Assembly (NCBI RefSeq): GCF_019145375.1
Contig: NZ_JAHSTX010000001.1
Coordinates: forward strand, 3,869,501-3,933,500
Origin: Pseudomonas triticicola
GTDB lineage: Bacteria; Pseudomonadota; Gammaproteobacteria; Pseudomonadales; Pseudomonadaceae
DNA length: 64,000 nt
Direction of reading: 5' to 3'
Below the pieces are notes generated by a model that worked only from the letters and a program-made list of their open reading frames with translations, was not told the origin of the DNA and ran no database searches. A program made the translations under genes and the position numbers. Each line of letters starts with the position of its first letter. Within the stretch, counting starts at the first letter, position 1. This document shows positions 54,844 through 64,000 of the stretch, one piece after another.

Positions 54844-56109
54844 ATGAAGCGTCGCAGTTTGATCAAGGCTTTCACACTCACGGCATCCATTGCCGCGATG
54901 GGCATGACCTGGACTGTCCAGGCCGCCGAGACCATCAAGGTCGGGATTCTGCATTCGTTGTCCGGGACCATGGCGATCTCCGAAACGTCGCTCAAGGACA
55001 TGGCGCTGATGACCATCGACGAGATCAACGCCAAGGGCGGCGTGAACGGCAAGATGCTCGAGCCGGTGGTGGTCGATCCCGCTTCCAACTGGCCGCTGTT
55101 CGCCGAAAAGGGCCGACAGCTGCTGACCCAGGACAAGGTCGCGGTGGTGTTCGGCTGCTGGACCTCCGTTTCGCGTAAATCGGTATTGCCGGTGTTCGAA
55201 GAGCTCAACGGCCTGCTGTTCTACCCGGTGCAGTACGAAGGCGAAGAGATGTCGCCGAACGTCTTCTACACCGGCGCCGCGCCGAACCAGCAAGCGATCC
55301 CCGCCGTTGAATACCTGATGAGCGAAGAAGGCGGCAGCGCCAAGCGCTACTTCCTGCTCGGCACCGACTACGTCTACCCGCGCACCACCAACAAGATCCT
55401 GCGCGCGTTCCTGCATTCCAAAGGCGTGGCCGACAAGGATATCGAAGAGGTCTACACGCCGTTCGGGCACAGCGATTACCAGACCATCGTCGCCAACATC
55501 AAAAAATTCTCCGCCGGTGGCAAGACTGCGGTCATTTCCACCGTCAACGGCGACTCCAACGTGCCGTTCTATAAAGAGCTGGCCAACCAGGGCCTGAAAG
55601 CCACCGACGTACCGGTGGTGGCGTTCTCGGTCGGCGAAGAAGAACTGCGCGGCATCGACACCAAACCGCTGGTGGGCAACCTCGCGGCGTGGAACTACTT
55701 CGAGTCGGTGGAGAATCCTGCGAACAAGAAATTCGTCGCGGACTGGAAAGCCTATGCGAAGAAACACAACCTGCCGGGCGCCGATAAAGCGGTGACCAAC
55801 GACCCGATGGAAGCCACCTACGTCGGCATCCACATGTGGGCGCAGGCGGTCGAGAAAGCCAAATCCACTGACGTCGACAAGGTCCGCGAAGCGCTGGCCG
55901 GGCAGACCTTTGCTGCGCCGTCCGGTTACACGTTGACCATGGACAAGACCAACCATCACCTGCACAAGCCAGTGATGATCGGCGAAATCCAGAGCGACGG
56001 GCAGTTCAACGTCGTGTGGCAGACCGAAGGCCCGATCCGCGCACAACCGTGGAGCCCGTTCATTCAGGGCAACGACAAGAAGCCGGATTATGCGGTGAAG
56101 AGCAACTGA
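54844..56109 (+). CDS. urtA: Urea ABC transporter, substrate-binding protein
   Basis: Periplasmic urea receptor of the UrtABCDE transporter. 421 residues from ATG 54844 (MKRRSLIKAFTLTASIAAM). The N-terminal RRSLIK resembles a twin-arginine export motif and ends near VQAAETIKVG. The mature part is the type-I periplasmic fold of the amide/urea branch: KVGILHSLSGTMAISETSLK, VFGCWTSVSRKSVLPVFEEL, LFYPVQYEGEEMSPNVFYTG and GTDYVYPRTTNKILR are typical of UrtA. Separated from urtB by about 330 bp of repeats, so urtA expression may be decoupled. Confidence 0.95.
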   Translation: MKRRSLIKAFTLTASIAAMGMTWTVQAAETIKVGILHSLSGTMAISETSLKDMALMTIDEINAKGGVNGKMLEPVVVDPASNWPLFAEKGRQLLTQDKVAVVFGCWTSVSRKSVLPVFEELNGLLFYPVQYEGEEMSPNVFYTGAAPNQQAIPAVEYLMSEEGGSAKRYFLLGTDYVYPRTTNKILRAFLHSKGVADKDIEEVYTPFGHSDYQTIVANIKKFSAGGKTAVISTVNGDSNVPFYKELANQGLKATDVPVVAFSVGEEELRGIDTKPLVGNLAAWNYFESVENPANKKFVADWKAYAKKHNLPGADKAVTNDPMEATYVGIHMWAQAVEKAKSTDVDKVREALAGQTFAAPSGYTLTMDKTNHHLHKPVMIGEIQSDGQFNVVWQTEGPIRAQPWSPFIQGNDKKPDYAVKSN

Positions 56110-56140
56110 GGCGAATTCAGTTTTTGAGGCGAGCATGAGA

Positions 56141-56418
56141 CTTCCCCCTCACCCCAGCCCTCTCCCTCAGGGAGAGGGGGAAAGGGAGCAGATCTACATG
56201 CTCTTCAAAGCCTGAGTTCGGCTCGAATTCGCAGGTCGCAGTACATCGCCCAAACACCTCGGTCAGTCCCCTCAATTTCAAGAGGGAGAGGGGGAAAGGG
56301 AGCCGATCTTCATGCTTTTCAAAGCCTGAGTTCGGCTCGAATTCGCAGGTCGCAGCACATCGTCCAGACACCTCGGTCAGTCCCCTCTCCCTCGGGAGAG
56401 GGTTAGGGTGAGGGGGCG
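56141..56418. repeat. Tandem 114-bp direct repeat with hairpin ends between urtA and urtB
   Basis: Copy 1 (56169-56282) and copy 2 (56283-56396) are nearly identical over 114 bp, sharing GAGTTCGGCTCGAATTCGCA and CACCTCGGTCAGTCCCCTC. The outer ends are inverted CCCTCACCC / GGGTGAGGG sequences with internal CCCTCTCCC hairpins. A single-unit relative lies after ureD. Non-coding. Confidence 0.85.
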
Positions 56419-56437
56419 GTTGAACAGGACACCACCA

Positions 56438-57940
56438 ATGCCCACTGCCATACACCGCTTGCTTCTCGCCATCGCACTGTTGCTGCCGATGCTCGCTCAC
56501 GCCGGCGACGCCGAAGACTTCGTCGCGGCCAATCCGATGCAACAGGCCAAACTGCTGGAAGCCTGGGCCGCGCAGCCCGATCCGGCGCGTATCGAATTGC
56601 TCAACGCCCTGCAGCAAGGCGAGCTGACGATCGACGGCCAAGCGAAAACCCTGCGCCTGAACAATCGCCTGCGGGGTCTGATCGACACCGCGATGGCCAG
56701 CCATCAATTGCTCGCTGCTGACGGCAAAATCCGTCTGAGCGCCGCACAGCAATTGCAGAAAAGCGCGAAACCCGCGCAGCTGAAGTTTCTCGACCAGCAG
56801 CTCGCTGGGGAAAAAGACCCAAGCGTCCACGCGGCCCTGAGCCTGGCGCTGGCCAATCTGCAACTGGTCGACAGCGACCCGGCGGTGCGCCTTGCAGCGG
56901 TGCGGTTGCTCGGTGAAACCGGCGACCCATTGGCCCGTACACGCCTCGAAGGTTTGCTCGAACCCGGAGTGGAAAGCGATGCCGGCGTGCGCACCGCCGC
57001 TGAAACCAGCCTCGCTCAGGTCAAGCGCAAACTGCTGATCGGCGAAGTGCTCGGCCAGGCCTTCAGCGGCATGTCGCTGGGCTCGATTCTGCTGCTCGCC
57101 GCCCTCGGTCTGGCGATCACCTTCGGCCTGCTCGGGGTGATCAACATGGCCCACGGCGAGATGCTGATGCTCGGCGCCTACTCGACCTATGTCGTGCAGT
57201 TGATGTTCCAGCGCTACGCACCGCAGGCCATCGAGTTTTATCCGTTGATCGCGTTGCCGGTGGCGTTTTTCGTCACCGCCGCCATTGGCATGGCACTGGA
57301 GCGCACAGTCATCCGCCACCTTTACGGTCGACCACTGGAAACGCTGCTCGCGACCTGGGGCATCAGCCTGATGCTGATTCAGCTTGTTCGTCTGGTGTTT
57401 GGCGCGCAGAACGTTGAAGTGGCCAACCCGGCGTGGCTGTCCGGCGGCATTCAAGTGCTGCCGAACCTGGTGCTGCCGTACAACCGCATCGTCATCATCG
57501 CTTTCGCATTGTTCGTGGTGGTGCTGACCTGGCTGCTGCTGAACAAGACCCGCCTCGGCCTCAACGTGCGCGCCGTTACCCAGAACCGCAACATGGCCGC
57601 CTGCTGCGGCGTGCCAACCGGGCGCGTGGACATGCTCGCCTTCGGTCTCGGCTCGGGCATCGCCGGATTGGGCGGCGTGGCGCTGAGCCAGATCGGCAAC
57701 GTCGGTCCCGACCTTGGCCAGAGCTACATCATCGACTCGTTCCTGGTGGTGGTGCTCGGCGGCGTCGGCCAACTGGCCGGCAGCGTGCTCGCGGCGTTTG
57801 GCCTGGGCATCGCCAACAAGATTCTCGAACCGCAGATCGGTGCGGTACTCGGCAAGATCCTGATCCTCGCGCTGATCATTCTGTTCATTCAGAAACGTCC
57901 GCAAGGCCTCTTCGCACTGAAAGGACGGGTGATCGACTGA
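56438..57940 (+). CDS. urtB: Urea ABC transporter, permease UrtB
   Basis: Inner-membrane permease of the LivH branch. 500 residues from ATG 56438 (MPTAIHRLLLAIALLLPML). A signal peptide (cleavage near AHAGDAE) precedes a roughly 185-residue helical extracytoplasmic region with HEAT-like text (DPAVRLAAVRLLGETGDP). The permease core follows from about 200, including ALGLAITFGLLGVINMAHGE and GLGSGIAGLGGVALSQIGNV. The N-terminal extension distinguishes UrtB from plain LivH (about 300 residues). The stop overlaps the urtC ATG by one base. Confidence 0.95.
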   Translation: MPTAIHRLLLAIALLLPMLAHAGDAEDFVAANPMQQAKLLEAWAAQPDPARIELLNALQQGELTIDGQAKTLRLNNRLRGLIDTAMASHQLLAADGKIRLSAAQQLQKSAKPAQLKFLDQQLAGEKDPSVHAALSLALANLQLVDSDPAVRLAAVRLLGETGDPLARTRLEGLLEPGVESDAGVRTAAETSLAQVKRKLLIGEVLGQAFSGMSLGSILLLAALGLAITFGLLGVINMAHGEMLMLGAYSTYVVQLMFQRYAPQAIEFYPLIALPVAFFVTAAIGMALERTVIRHLYGRPLETLLATWGISLMLIQLVRLVFGAQNVEVANPAWLSGGIQVLPNLVLPYNRIVIIAFALFVVVLTWLLLNKTRLGLNVRAVTQNRNMAACCGVPTGRVDMLAFGLGSGIAGLGGVALSQIGNVGPDLGQSYIIDSFLVVVLGGVGQLAGSVLAAFGLGIANKILEPQIGAVLGKILILALIILFIQKRPQGLFALKGRVID

Positions 57941-59019
57941 TGAACCAGCCTCTGTTAGTCACGGCCACACAAAAGGCCGGGCCGAAAGTCACGCTCGCGG
58001 TCGGCGGGGTGATCCTCGCGCTGCTGATCGTTCTGCCGCTGCTCTCGTTGTTGTCGCCAGACAATGCCCTGCACGTCTCGGCCTACACGCTGACCCTGGT
58101 CGGCAAGATCCTCTGCTACGCCATCGTCGCCCTGGCGCTGGATCTGGTCTGGGGCTATGCCGGCCTACTGTCGCTGGGCCACGGTCTGTTCTTCGCCCTC
58201 GGCGGTTACGCGATGGGCATGTACCTGATGCGGCAGGCGGCCGGCGATGGCTTGCCGGCGTTCATGACTTTCCTGTCGTGGAGCGAATTGCCGTGGTACT
58301 GGACCGGCACCAGCAGCTTCCTCTGGGCCATGTGTCTGGTGGTGCTGGCGCCGGGGTTGCTGGCGCTGGTGTTCGGCTTCTTCGCCTTCCGTTCGCGGAT
58401 CAAAGGCGTGTATTTCTCGATCATGACCCAGGCCCTGACCTTCGCCGGCATGCTCCTGTTTTTCCGCAACGAGACCGGTTTCGGTGGCAACAACGGCTTC
58501 ACCAATTTCCGCACGATCCTCGGCTTCGGCATCACCGAACCGGGCACCCGCGCGGTGCTGTTTCTGGCCACGGTGTTGCTGCTGGTGGCGAGCCTGTTCA
58601 TCGGCTGGCGCCTGGCGCAAAGCAAGTTCGGTCGGGTGCTGACGGCGTTGCGCGATGCGGAAAATCGTTTGATGTTCTGCGGCTACGACCCGCGCGGTTT
58701 CAAGCTGTTCGTCTGGGTGCTGAGTGCGGTGCTGTGCGGCCTGGCCGGAGCGCTTTATGTGCCGCAAGTCGGCATCATCAACCCCAGCGAAATGTCTCCG
58801 ACCAACTCGATCGAAGCGGCGGTGTGGGTCGCCCTTGGCGGGCGCGGCACGCTGATCGGGCCGCTGCTCGGCGCCGGCGTGGTCAACGGCATGAAGAGCT
58901 GGTTCACCGTGGCCTTCCCGGAATACTGGCTGTTCTTCCTCGGCGCGCTGTTCATCGTCGTGACGTTGTACCTGCCCAAGGGCGTGATCGGTCTGCTGAA
59001 GAAACGAGGTGAACAATGA
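57940..59019 (+). CDS. urtC: Urea ABC transporter, permease UrtC
   Basis: Second permease, LivM branch. 359 residues from ATG 57940 (MNQPLLVTATQKAGPKVTL). About ten membrane helices. Typical segments: LALDLVWGYAGLLSLGHGLFF, FFRNETGFGGNNGFTNF, RDAENRLMFCGYDPRGFKLF and VWVALGGRGTLIGPLLGAGV. Overlaps urtB (TGATG) and urtD (ATGA), so it is translationally coupled within the operon. Confidence 0.96.
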   Translation: MNQPLLVTATQKAGPKVTLAVGGVILALLIVLPLLSLLSPDNALHVSAYTLTLVGKILCYAIVALALDLVWGYAGLLSLGHGLFFALGGYAMGMYLMRQAAGDGLPAFMTFLSWSELPWYWTGTSSFLWAMCLVVLAPGLLALVFGFFAFRSRIKGVYFSIMTQALTFAGMLLFFRNETGFGGNNGFTNFRTILGFGITEPGTRAVLFLATVLLLVASLFIGWRLAQSKFGRVLTALRDAENRLMFCGYDPRGFKLFVWVLSAVLCGLAGALYVPQVGIINPSEMSPTNSIEAAVWVALGGRGTLIGPLLGAGVVNGMKSWFTVAFPEYWLFFLGALFIVVTLYLPKGVIGLLKKRGEQ

Positions 59020-59885
59020 GAGTCACAGCGAGTGCTGAATTCATGCTGGAACCTGCGTTCTTTCCCGTGGAACCGAACAAGGACGAAGGCACCAGCCGCG
59101 ACTCGATCGGCCTCGGCCAGCGCGTCGGCCCGGGCCTCGACACCCGCCACGGCACGATCCTTACCCTGGAAGACATCAGCGTCAGCTTCGACGGCTTTCG
59201 TGCGCTGAACAATCTCAACCTGTACATCGGCGTCGGCGAACTGCGCTGCATCATCGGCCCCAACGGCGCGGGCAAAACCACGCTGATGGACGTGATCACC
59301 GGCAAGACCCGGCCCAGCCACGGCAAGGCCTGGTTCGGCGAAACCCTGGATCTGACGCAGATGAGCGAAGTGCAGATTGCCCAGTCCGGCATCGGCCGCA
59401 AATTCCAGAAGCCGACGGTGTTCGAAGCCTTGAGCGTGTTCGAAAACCTGGAGCTGGCACAGAAGACCGACAAGTCGGTGTGGGCCAGTTTGCGTGCGCG
59501 CTTGAGTGGCGAGCAAAAGGATCGCATCAGCGAAGTGCTGGAGACGATTCGCCTGACCACCTCGGTCAATCGCCAGGCCGGGCTGTTGTCCCACGGCCAG
59601 AAGCAGTTCCTCGAGATTGGCATGTTGCTGATGCAAGACCCGCAATTGCTCCTGCTCGACGAACCGGTGGCGGGCATGACCGACGCCGAAACCGAGTTCA
59701 CCGCCGAGCTGTTCAAATCGCTGGCGGGCAAGCATTCGCTGATGGTGGTCGAGCATGACATGGGTTTTGTCGGCGCGATTGCCGACCACGTCACGGTGCT
59801 GCACCAAGGCAGCGTGCTGGCCGAGGGCTCGCTTGAGCAGGTGCAGGCCGATGAGCGAGTAATTGAGGTTTATTTGGGACGATGA
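59016..59885 (+). CDS. urtD: Urea ABC transporter, ATP-binding protein UrtD
   Basis: LivG-type ATPase. 289 residues. The first 45 or so residues (including EPAFFPVEPNKDEGTSRDSI) form an N-terminal extension before the ABC core begins at ILTLEDISVSFDGF. Walker A GPNGAGKTTL, signature LLSHGQKQFLEIGMLLMQDP, Walker B LLLLDEPVAGMTDAE, and the H-loop in MVVEHDMGFV are intact. Start ATG overlaps the urtC stop. A repeat block separates it from urtE. Confidence 0.95.
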   Translation: MRVTASAEFMLEPAFFPVEPNKDEGTSRDSIGLGQRVGPGLDTRHGTILTLEDISVSFDGFRALNNLNLYIGVGELRCIIGPNGAGKTTLMDVITGKTRPSHGKAWFGETLDLTQMSEVQIAQSGIGRKFQKPTVFEALSVFENLELAQKTDKSVWASLRARLSGEQKDRISEVLETIRLTTSVNRQAGLLSHGQKQFLEIGMLLMQDPQLLLLDEPVAGMTDAETEFTAELFKSLAGKHSLMVVEHDMGFVGAIADHVTVLHQGSVLAEGSLEQVQADERVIEVYLGR

Positions 59886-59892
59886 ATCGGCC

Positions 59893-59980
59893 AGCTGCAA
59901 GCTGCAAGCTGCAAGCTGCAAGTAAAAGCCCTGTCATACCGCCCTGCCCTTGCTTTCGGCTTGAAGCTTGAAGCTTGAAG
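59893..59980. repeat. Heptamer repeats between urtD and urtE
   Basis: Four uninterrupted AGCTGCA units (59893-59920) followed, after about 36 bp, by three GCTTGAA units (59959-59979). Same family as the purH-purD gap. GGAG of the urtE ribosome site comes directly after. Confidence 0.8.
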
Positions 59981-59999
59981 CCCAACTAACGGAGTTCCG

Positions 60000-60698
60000 A
60001 TGCTACAAGTCCAACAACTTCATCAGTACTACGGCGGTAGCCACATCCTGCGCGGTCTCTCGTTTGACGTAAAAGTCGGCGAAGTCACCTGCCTGCTCGG
60101 CCGGAACGGCGTGGGCAAGACCACCCTGCTCAAATGCCTGATGGGCCTGCTGCCGGCCAAGGAAGGCGCGGTGAATTGGGAAGGCAAACCGATTACCACG
60201 TTCAAACCGCATCAGCGCGTGCATGCCGGTATCGCTTATGTGCCGCAGGGCCGTGAGATCTTCGGACGCCTGACGGTAGAAGAAAATCTGCTGATGGGCC
60301 TGTCGCGCTTTCCAGGCTCAGAAGCCAAGGAAGTTCCAGGTTTCATCTACGAACTGTTCCCGGTGCTGCTACAAATGAAGCAGCGTCGTGGCGGCGATCT
60401 GTCCGGCGGGCAGCAACAGCAACTGGCGATCGGCAGGGCATTGGCCAGCCGCCCGCGCCTGCTGATTCTTGATGAGCCCACGGAAGGCATTCAACCCTCG
60501 GTGATCAAGGAGATCGGCGCGGTGATCAAGCAGCTCGCGGCGCGCGGTGACATGGCGATTCTGCTGGTCGAGCAGTTCTACGATTTCGCCGCCGAACTGG
60601 CCGATCAATACCTGGTGATGTCGCGGGGCGAGATCGTCCAGCAGGGTCGCGGTGAAAATATGGAGGCCGAGGGTGTACGCGGGCTGGTCACGATCTAA
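60000..60698 (+). CDS. urtE: Urea ABC transporter, ATP-binding protein UrtE
   Basis: LivF-type ATPase partner of UrtD. 232 residues from ATG 60000 (MLQVQQLHQYYGGSHILRG), preceded by CGGAG. Walker A GRNGVGKTTLLKCLMG, the LivF-typical GIAYVPQGREIFGRLTVEEN, signature LSGGQQQQLAIGRALASRP, and Walker B LLILDEPTEGIQPS are all present. Last transporter gene; ureD follows 45 bp later, linking urea uptake with its hydrolysis. Confidence 0.96.
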   Translation: MLQVQQLHQYYGGSHILRGLSFDVKVGEVTCLLGRNGVGKTTLLKCLMGLLPAKEGAVNWEGKPITTFKPHQRVHAGIAYVPQGREIFGRLTVEENLLMGLSRFPGSEAKEVPGFIYELFPVLLQMKQRRGGDLSGGQQQQLAIGRALASRPRLLILDEPTEGIQPSVIKEIGAVIKQLAARGDMAILLVEQFYDFAAELADQYLVMSRGEIVQQGRGENMEAEGVRGLVTI

Positions 60699-60742
60699 CG
60701 CGCCGGTCTAATCTGTAGCTTCCTAACGATAATCACAAAACC

Positions 60743-61582
60743 ATGAATTCGATTGTTGCACCTGCCCTGTTTACCCCGAGCTGGCACGCCGAGCTGGAGC
60801 TGGCTTACGCGCGTTTCGGCGATTGCACGCGCCCGGTCATGCGCCGCCACCTCGGCCCGCTGCGCGTACAAAAGCATCTGTACGCCGAAGGCCCCGAGGT
60901 CTGCCAGCACATCATCGTCCATCCACCGGGCGGAATTGCCGGCGGCGATCGACTGGACATCAGCGCGCGCGTCGAACACAACGCCTGGGCACAGATCACC
61001 AGCCCCGGCGCCGCCAAGTGGTATCGCGCGGGCGGGCCGGCTTATCAGCAGCTCGACTTGCAAGTCGCTGCCGGCGCGACCCTGGAATGGCTGCCGCAGG
61101 AAACCATCGTCTACAGCGCCGCGCAGGCCGAGCTGAGCACAACGATCGAGCTTGAAGGCGATGCGCGGCTGTTCTACTGGGACGTGGTGGCGCTCGGTCG
61201 TCCGGCCAGTGGCGAGCGTTTTGACCTCGGGCATTTTCAGGCGCACCTGGACATCCGCCGCGATGGTCAGTTGCTCTGGCACGAACGGCAGCGCATTGTC
61301 GGTGCGGACGGTTTACTCGACTCGCCGATCGGCCTGGATGGGCAACCGGTGTTCGCAACGATGCTGGTGACCGGTGAGATAGACGCCGAGTTGCTGGAGC
61401 GCTGCCGCTCGCAGGGGCACGAAGTGCGTGGAGACTTGACCCAGTTGCCAGGGTTGCTGGTGGCGCGGTGTCTGGCCGGTGAAGCGTTACTCGCCCGCGC
61501 TTGGCTGATTGATTTATGGCGACTGCTAAGGCCTGCGCTGCTGGGCCGCGAAGCTATCGCGCCAAGAATATGGAGCACCTGA
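60743..61582 (+). CDS. ureD: Urease accessory protein UreD
   Basis: Chaperone that with UreF and UreG delivers nickel to the urease active site. 279 residues. Typical segments: [51 protein letters not shown] and [15 protein letters not shown]. The ATG lacks a strong Shine-Dalgarno but is the only start consistent with the family N-terminus ([14 protein letters not shown]). It is separated from ureA by an interspersed repeat. Confidence 0.95.
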   Translation: MNSIVAPALFTPSWHAELELAYARFGDCTRPVMRRHLGPLRVQKHLYAEGPEVCQHIIVHPPGGIAGGDRLDISARVEHNAWAQITSPGAAKWYRAGGPAYQQLDLQVAAGATLEWLPQETIVYSAAQAELSTTIELEGDARLFYWDVVALGRPASGERFDLGHFQAHLDIRRDGQLLWHERQRIVGADGLLDSPIGLDGQPVFATMLVTGEIDAELLERCRSQGHEVRGDLTQLPGLLVARCLAGEALLARAWLIDLWRLLRPALLGREAIAPRIWST

Positions 61583-61589
61583 AACCCCG

Positions 61590-61745
61590 ACCCTCACCCC
61601 CCGCCCTCTCCCGGAGGGAGAGGGAGCCTGACCGAGTCGTCTGAAATGAATTTATCTGCCTGAACGAATATTGCTGACTGAATTGGCCATTGAAAACAAC
61701 CAAGATCAGTCCCCTCTCCCTCGGGAGAGGGCTAGGGTGAGGGGC
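61590..61745. repeat. Interspersed hairpin-ended repeat between ureD and ureA
   Basis: About 156 bp bounded by CCCTCACCCC and GGGTGAGGGG. Each end carries a CCCTCTCCC/GGGAGAGGG stem. The ends match those of the urtA-urtB repeat, but the internal sequence is different and AT-richer, as expected for a non-autonomous element with conserved termini. Confidence 0.8.
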
Positions 61746-61807
61746 TGCTCCAACTGAGACCCCCGCCGACAAGAACTTCACAATTCTGCCCTGATGGAAC
61801 CCGAACC

Positions 61808-62110
61808 ATGGACCTGACCCCACGCGAAAAAGACAAGCTGCTGATCTTCACCGCCGGCCTCGTCGCCGAGCGGCGGCTGGCCCGTGGCGTGAAACTCAAT
61901 TACCCGGAAGCCATGGCCTACATCTCCGCCGCGCTGCTCGAAGGTGCCCGCGACGGCCAGACCGTGGCCGAGCTGATGCATTACGGCACCACCCTGCTCA
62001 GCCGCGAACAAGTGATGGAAGGCATCCCGGAAATGATCCCGGAGATCCAGGTCGAGGCGACGTTCCCCGACGGCACCAAACTGGTCACCGTTCACCAGCC
62101 GATCGTCTGA
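61808..62110 (+). CDS. ureA: Urease gamma subunit
   Basis: Structural subunit of nickel-dependent urease (urea to ammonia and carbamate). 100 residues, the exact family length, starting [20 protein letters not shown]. Also shows [40 protein letters not shown] and [15 protein letters not shown], all highly conserved UreA text. Confidence 0.98.
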   Translation: MDLTPREKDKLLIFTAGLVAERRLARGVKLNYPEAMAYISAALLEGARDGQTVAELMHYGTTLLSREQVMEGIPEMIPEIQVEATFPDGTKLVTVHQPIV

Positions 62111-62119
62111 GGCCGCGCC

Positions 62120-63497
<1,378 letters not shown>

Positions 63498-63519
63498 ACA
63501 ACACGGTGCCCGCTCTGGC

Positions 63520-63588
63520 CCCTTCGCGAGCAGGCTCGCTCCCACATGAGAACGCGATCAAATGTGGGAGCGAGCCTGCTCGCGAAAG
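63520..63588. repeat. REPIN between ureB and ureC
   Basis: CCCTTCGCGAGCAGGCTCGC and the inverted TGTGGGAGCGAGCCTGCTCG lie about 16 bp apart. It sits inside the urease operon and may modulate the ureB:ureC mRNA ratio. Confidence 0.9.
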
Positions 63589-63636
63589 CGAGTAATGCGA
63601 GCGATTTCAGACCCAATTGAATCTCAAGGCATGCCC

Positions 63637-64000
63637 ATGAAAATCTCCAGACAAGCCTACGCCGACATGTTCGGCCCCACCGTCGGCGACAAGGTGCGCC
63701 TGGCCGATACCGAGCTGTGGATCGAAGTCGAGAAGGACTTCACCACCTACGGCGAGGAAGTGAAATTCGGTGGCGGCAAAGTCATCCGCGACGGCCAGGG
63801 CCAGAGCCAGTTGCTCGCCGCCGAAGTGGTCGACACGCTGATCACCAACGCGCTGATCATCGACCACTGGGGCATCGTCAAGGCCGACGTCGGCCTCAAG
63901 GACGGGCGCATCGCCGCGATCGGCAAGGCCGGCAACCCCGACGTGCAGCCCAACGTGACCATCGCCATCGGCGCCGGCACCGAAGTGATTGCCGGCGAAG
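63637..64000 (+). CDS. ureC: Urease alpha (catalytic) subunit, 5' part
   Basis: Nickel-containing catalytic subunit. Only the first 121 residues are in the window. Begins [20 protein letters not shown] at ATG 63637, 7 nt after AAGG; the in-frame ATG 63631 is too close to that site. Continues with [20 protein letters not shown] and [15 protein letters not shown], typical of UreC. The nickel ligands lie beyond the window edge. Confidence 0.98.
   Translation, partial: MKISRQAYADMFGPTVGDKVRLADTELWIEVEKDFTTYGEEVKFGGGKVIRDGQGQSQLLAAEVVDTLITNALIIDHWGIVKADVGLKDGRIAAIGKAGNPDVQPNVTIAIGAGTEVIAGE

Noticed and set aside
56117..57904. 595-residue minus-strand frame opposite urtB, reaching into the repeats
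   Set aside because: Antisense of UrtB; part of its sequence is translation of the tandem 114-bp repeat.
59893..59980. CRISPR array
   Set aside because: Units are 7 bp and contiguous without spacers; no cas genes are present.

Overview
The window is high-GC gammaproteobacterial DNA. Gene content and order (speA-yciH-nudix-DUF2333-gcbA-ctpL-aroQ-accB-accC-prmA-dusB-fis-purH-purD-retS, then urtABCDE-ureDAB-ureC) match the Pseudomonas chromosome around P. aeruginosa PA4839-PA4868. REP sequences of the GCGAGCAGGCTCGC type, the cobalamin cluster and the clostridial-like toxin point to the P. fluorescens group. This assignment rests on recalled gene order and protein families; no search was run.

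Layout. 1-9.4 kb: 3'-truncated vgrG (type VI secretion spike), arginine decarboxylase, YciH/SUI1, Nudix hydrolase, DUF2333 protein (all minus strand), then a GcbA-type diguanylate cyclase and a CtpL-like chemoreceptor (plus strand). 9.6-12 kb: aroQ and the biotin carboxylase pair accB-accC. 12-16 kb: a 1317-residue toxin-like protein whose C-terminus carries a CheD-like glutamine-deamidase signature. 16-26.5 kb: prmA, a DUF3426 zinc-ribbon protein, dusB-fis, purH, purD, retS and a MarC protein. 26.6-33.7 kb: a 2368-residue toxin with TcdA/TcdB-like glycosyltransferase and pore domains plus a papain-like protease triad. 34-44.2 kb: cobalamin genes in two divergent operons (cobG-H-I-J leftward, cobL-cbiD-cobK rightward). 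The divergent promoter region between them is split by an AT-richer block of three unrecognised genes, which appear to be distant paralogues of each other. 44.5-49.6 kb: a copper-uptake cluster (two DUF2946 proteins, PCuAC chaperone, OprC receptor, PepSY membrane protein). 49.7-54.5 kb: a 1622-residue protein built of seven tandem modules of about 220 residues, DUF4329-like in the first and last copies. 54.8-64 kb: urea ABC transporter urtABCDE and the start of the urease operon (ureD, ureA, two GNAT acetyltransferases, ureB, truncated ureC).

How the parts fit. The housekeeping genes form conserved operons. The accessory genes sit at operon boundaries. The three giant minus-strand genes each lie tail-to-tail with a plus-strand core operon, with a strong hairpin between them. 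Intergenic spaces hold REP/REPIN pairs, a heptamer repeat family and a CCCTCTCCC-type hairpin-ended repeat. The most novel-looking material is the three-paralogue block inside the cob locus, the seven-module protein and the CheD-tailed toxin. No tRNA, rRNA, CRISPR array, transposase or integrase was seen.
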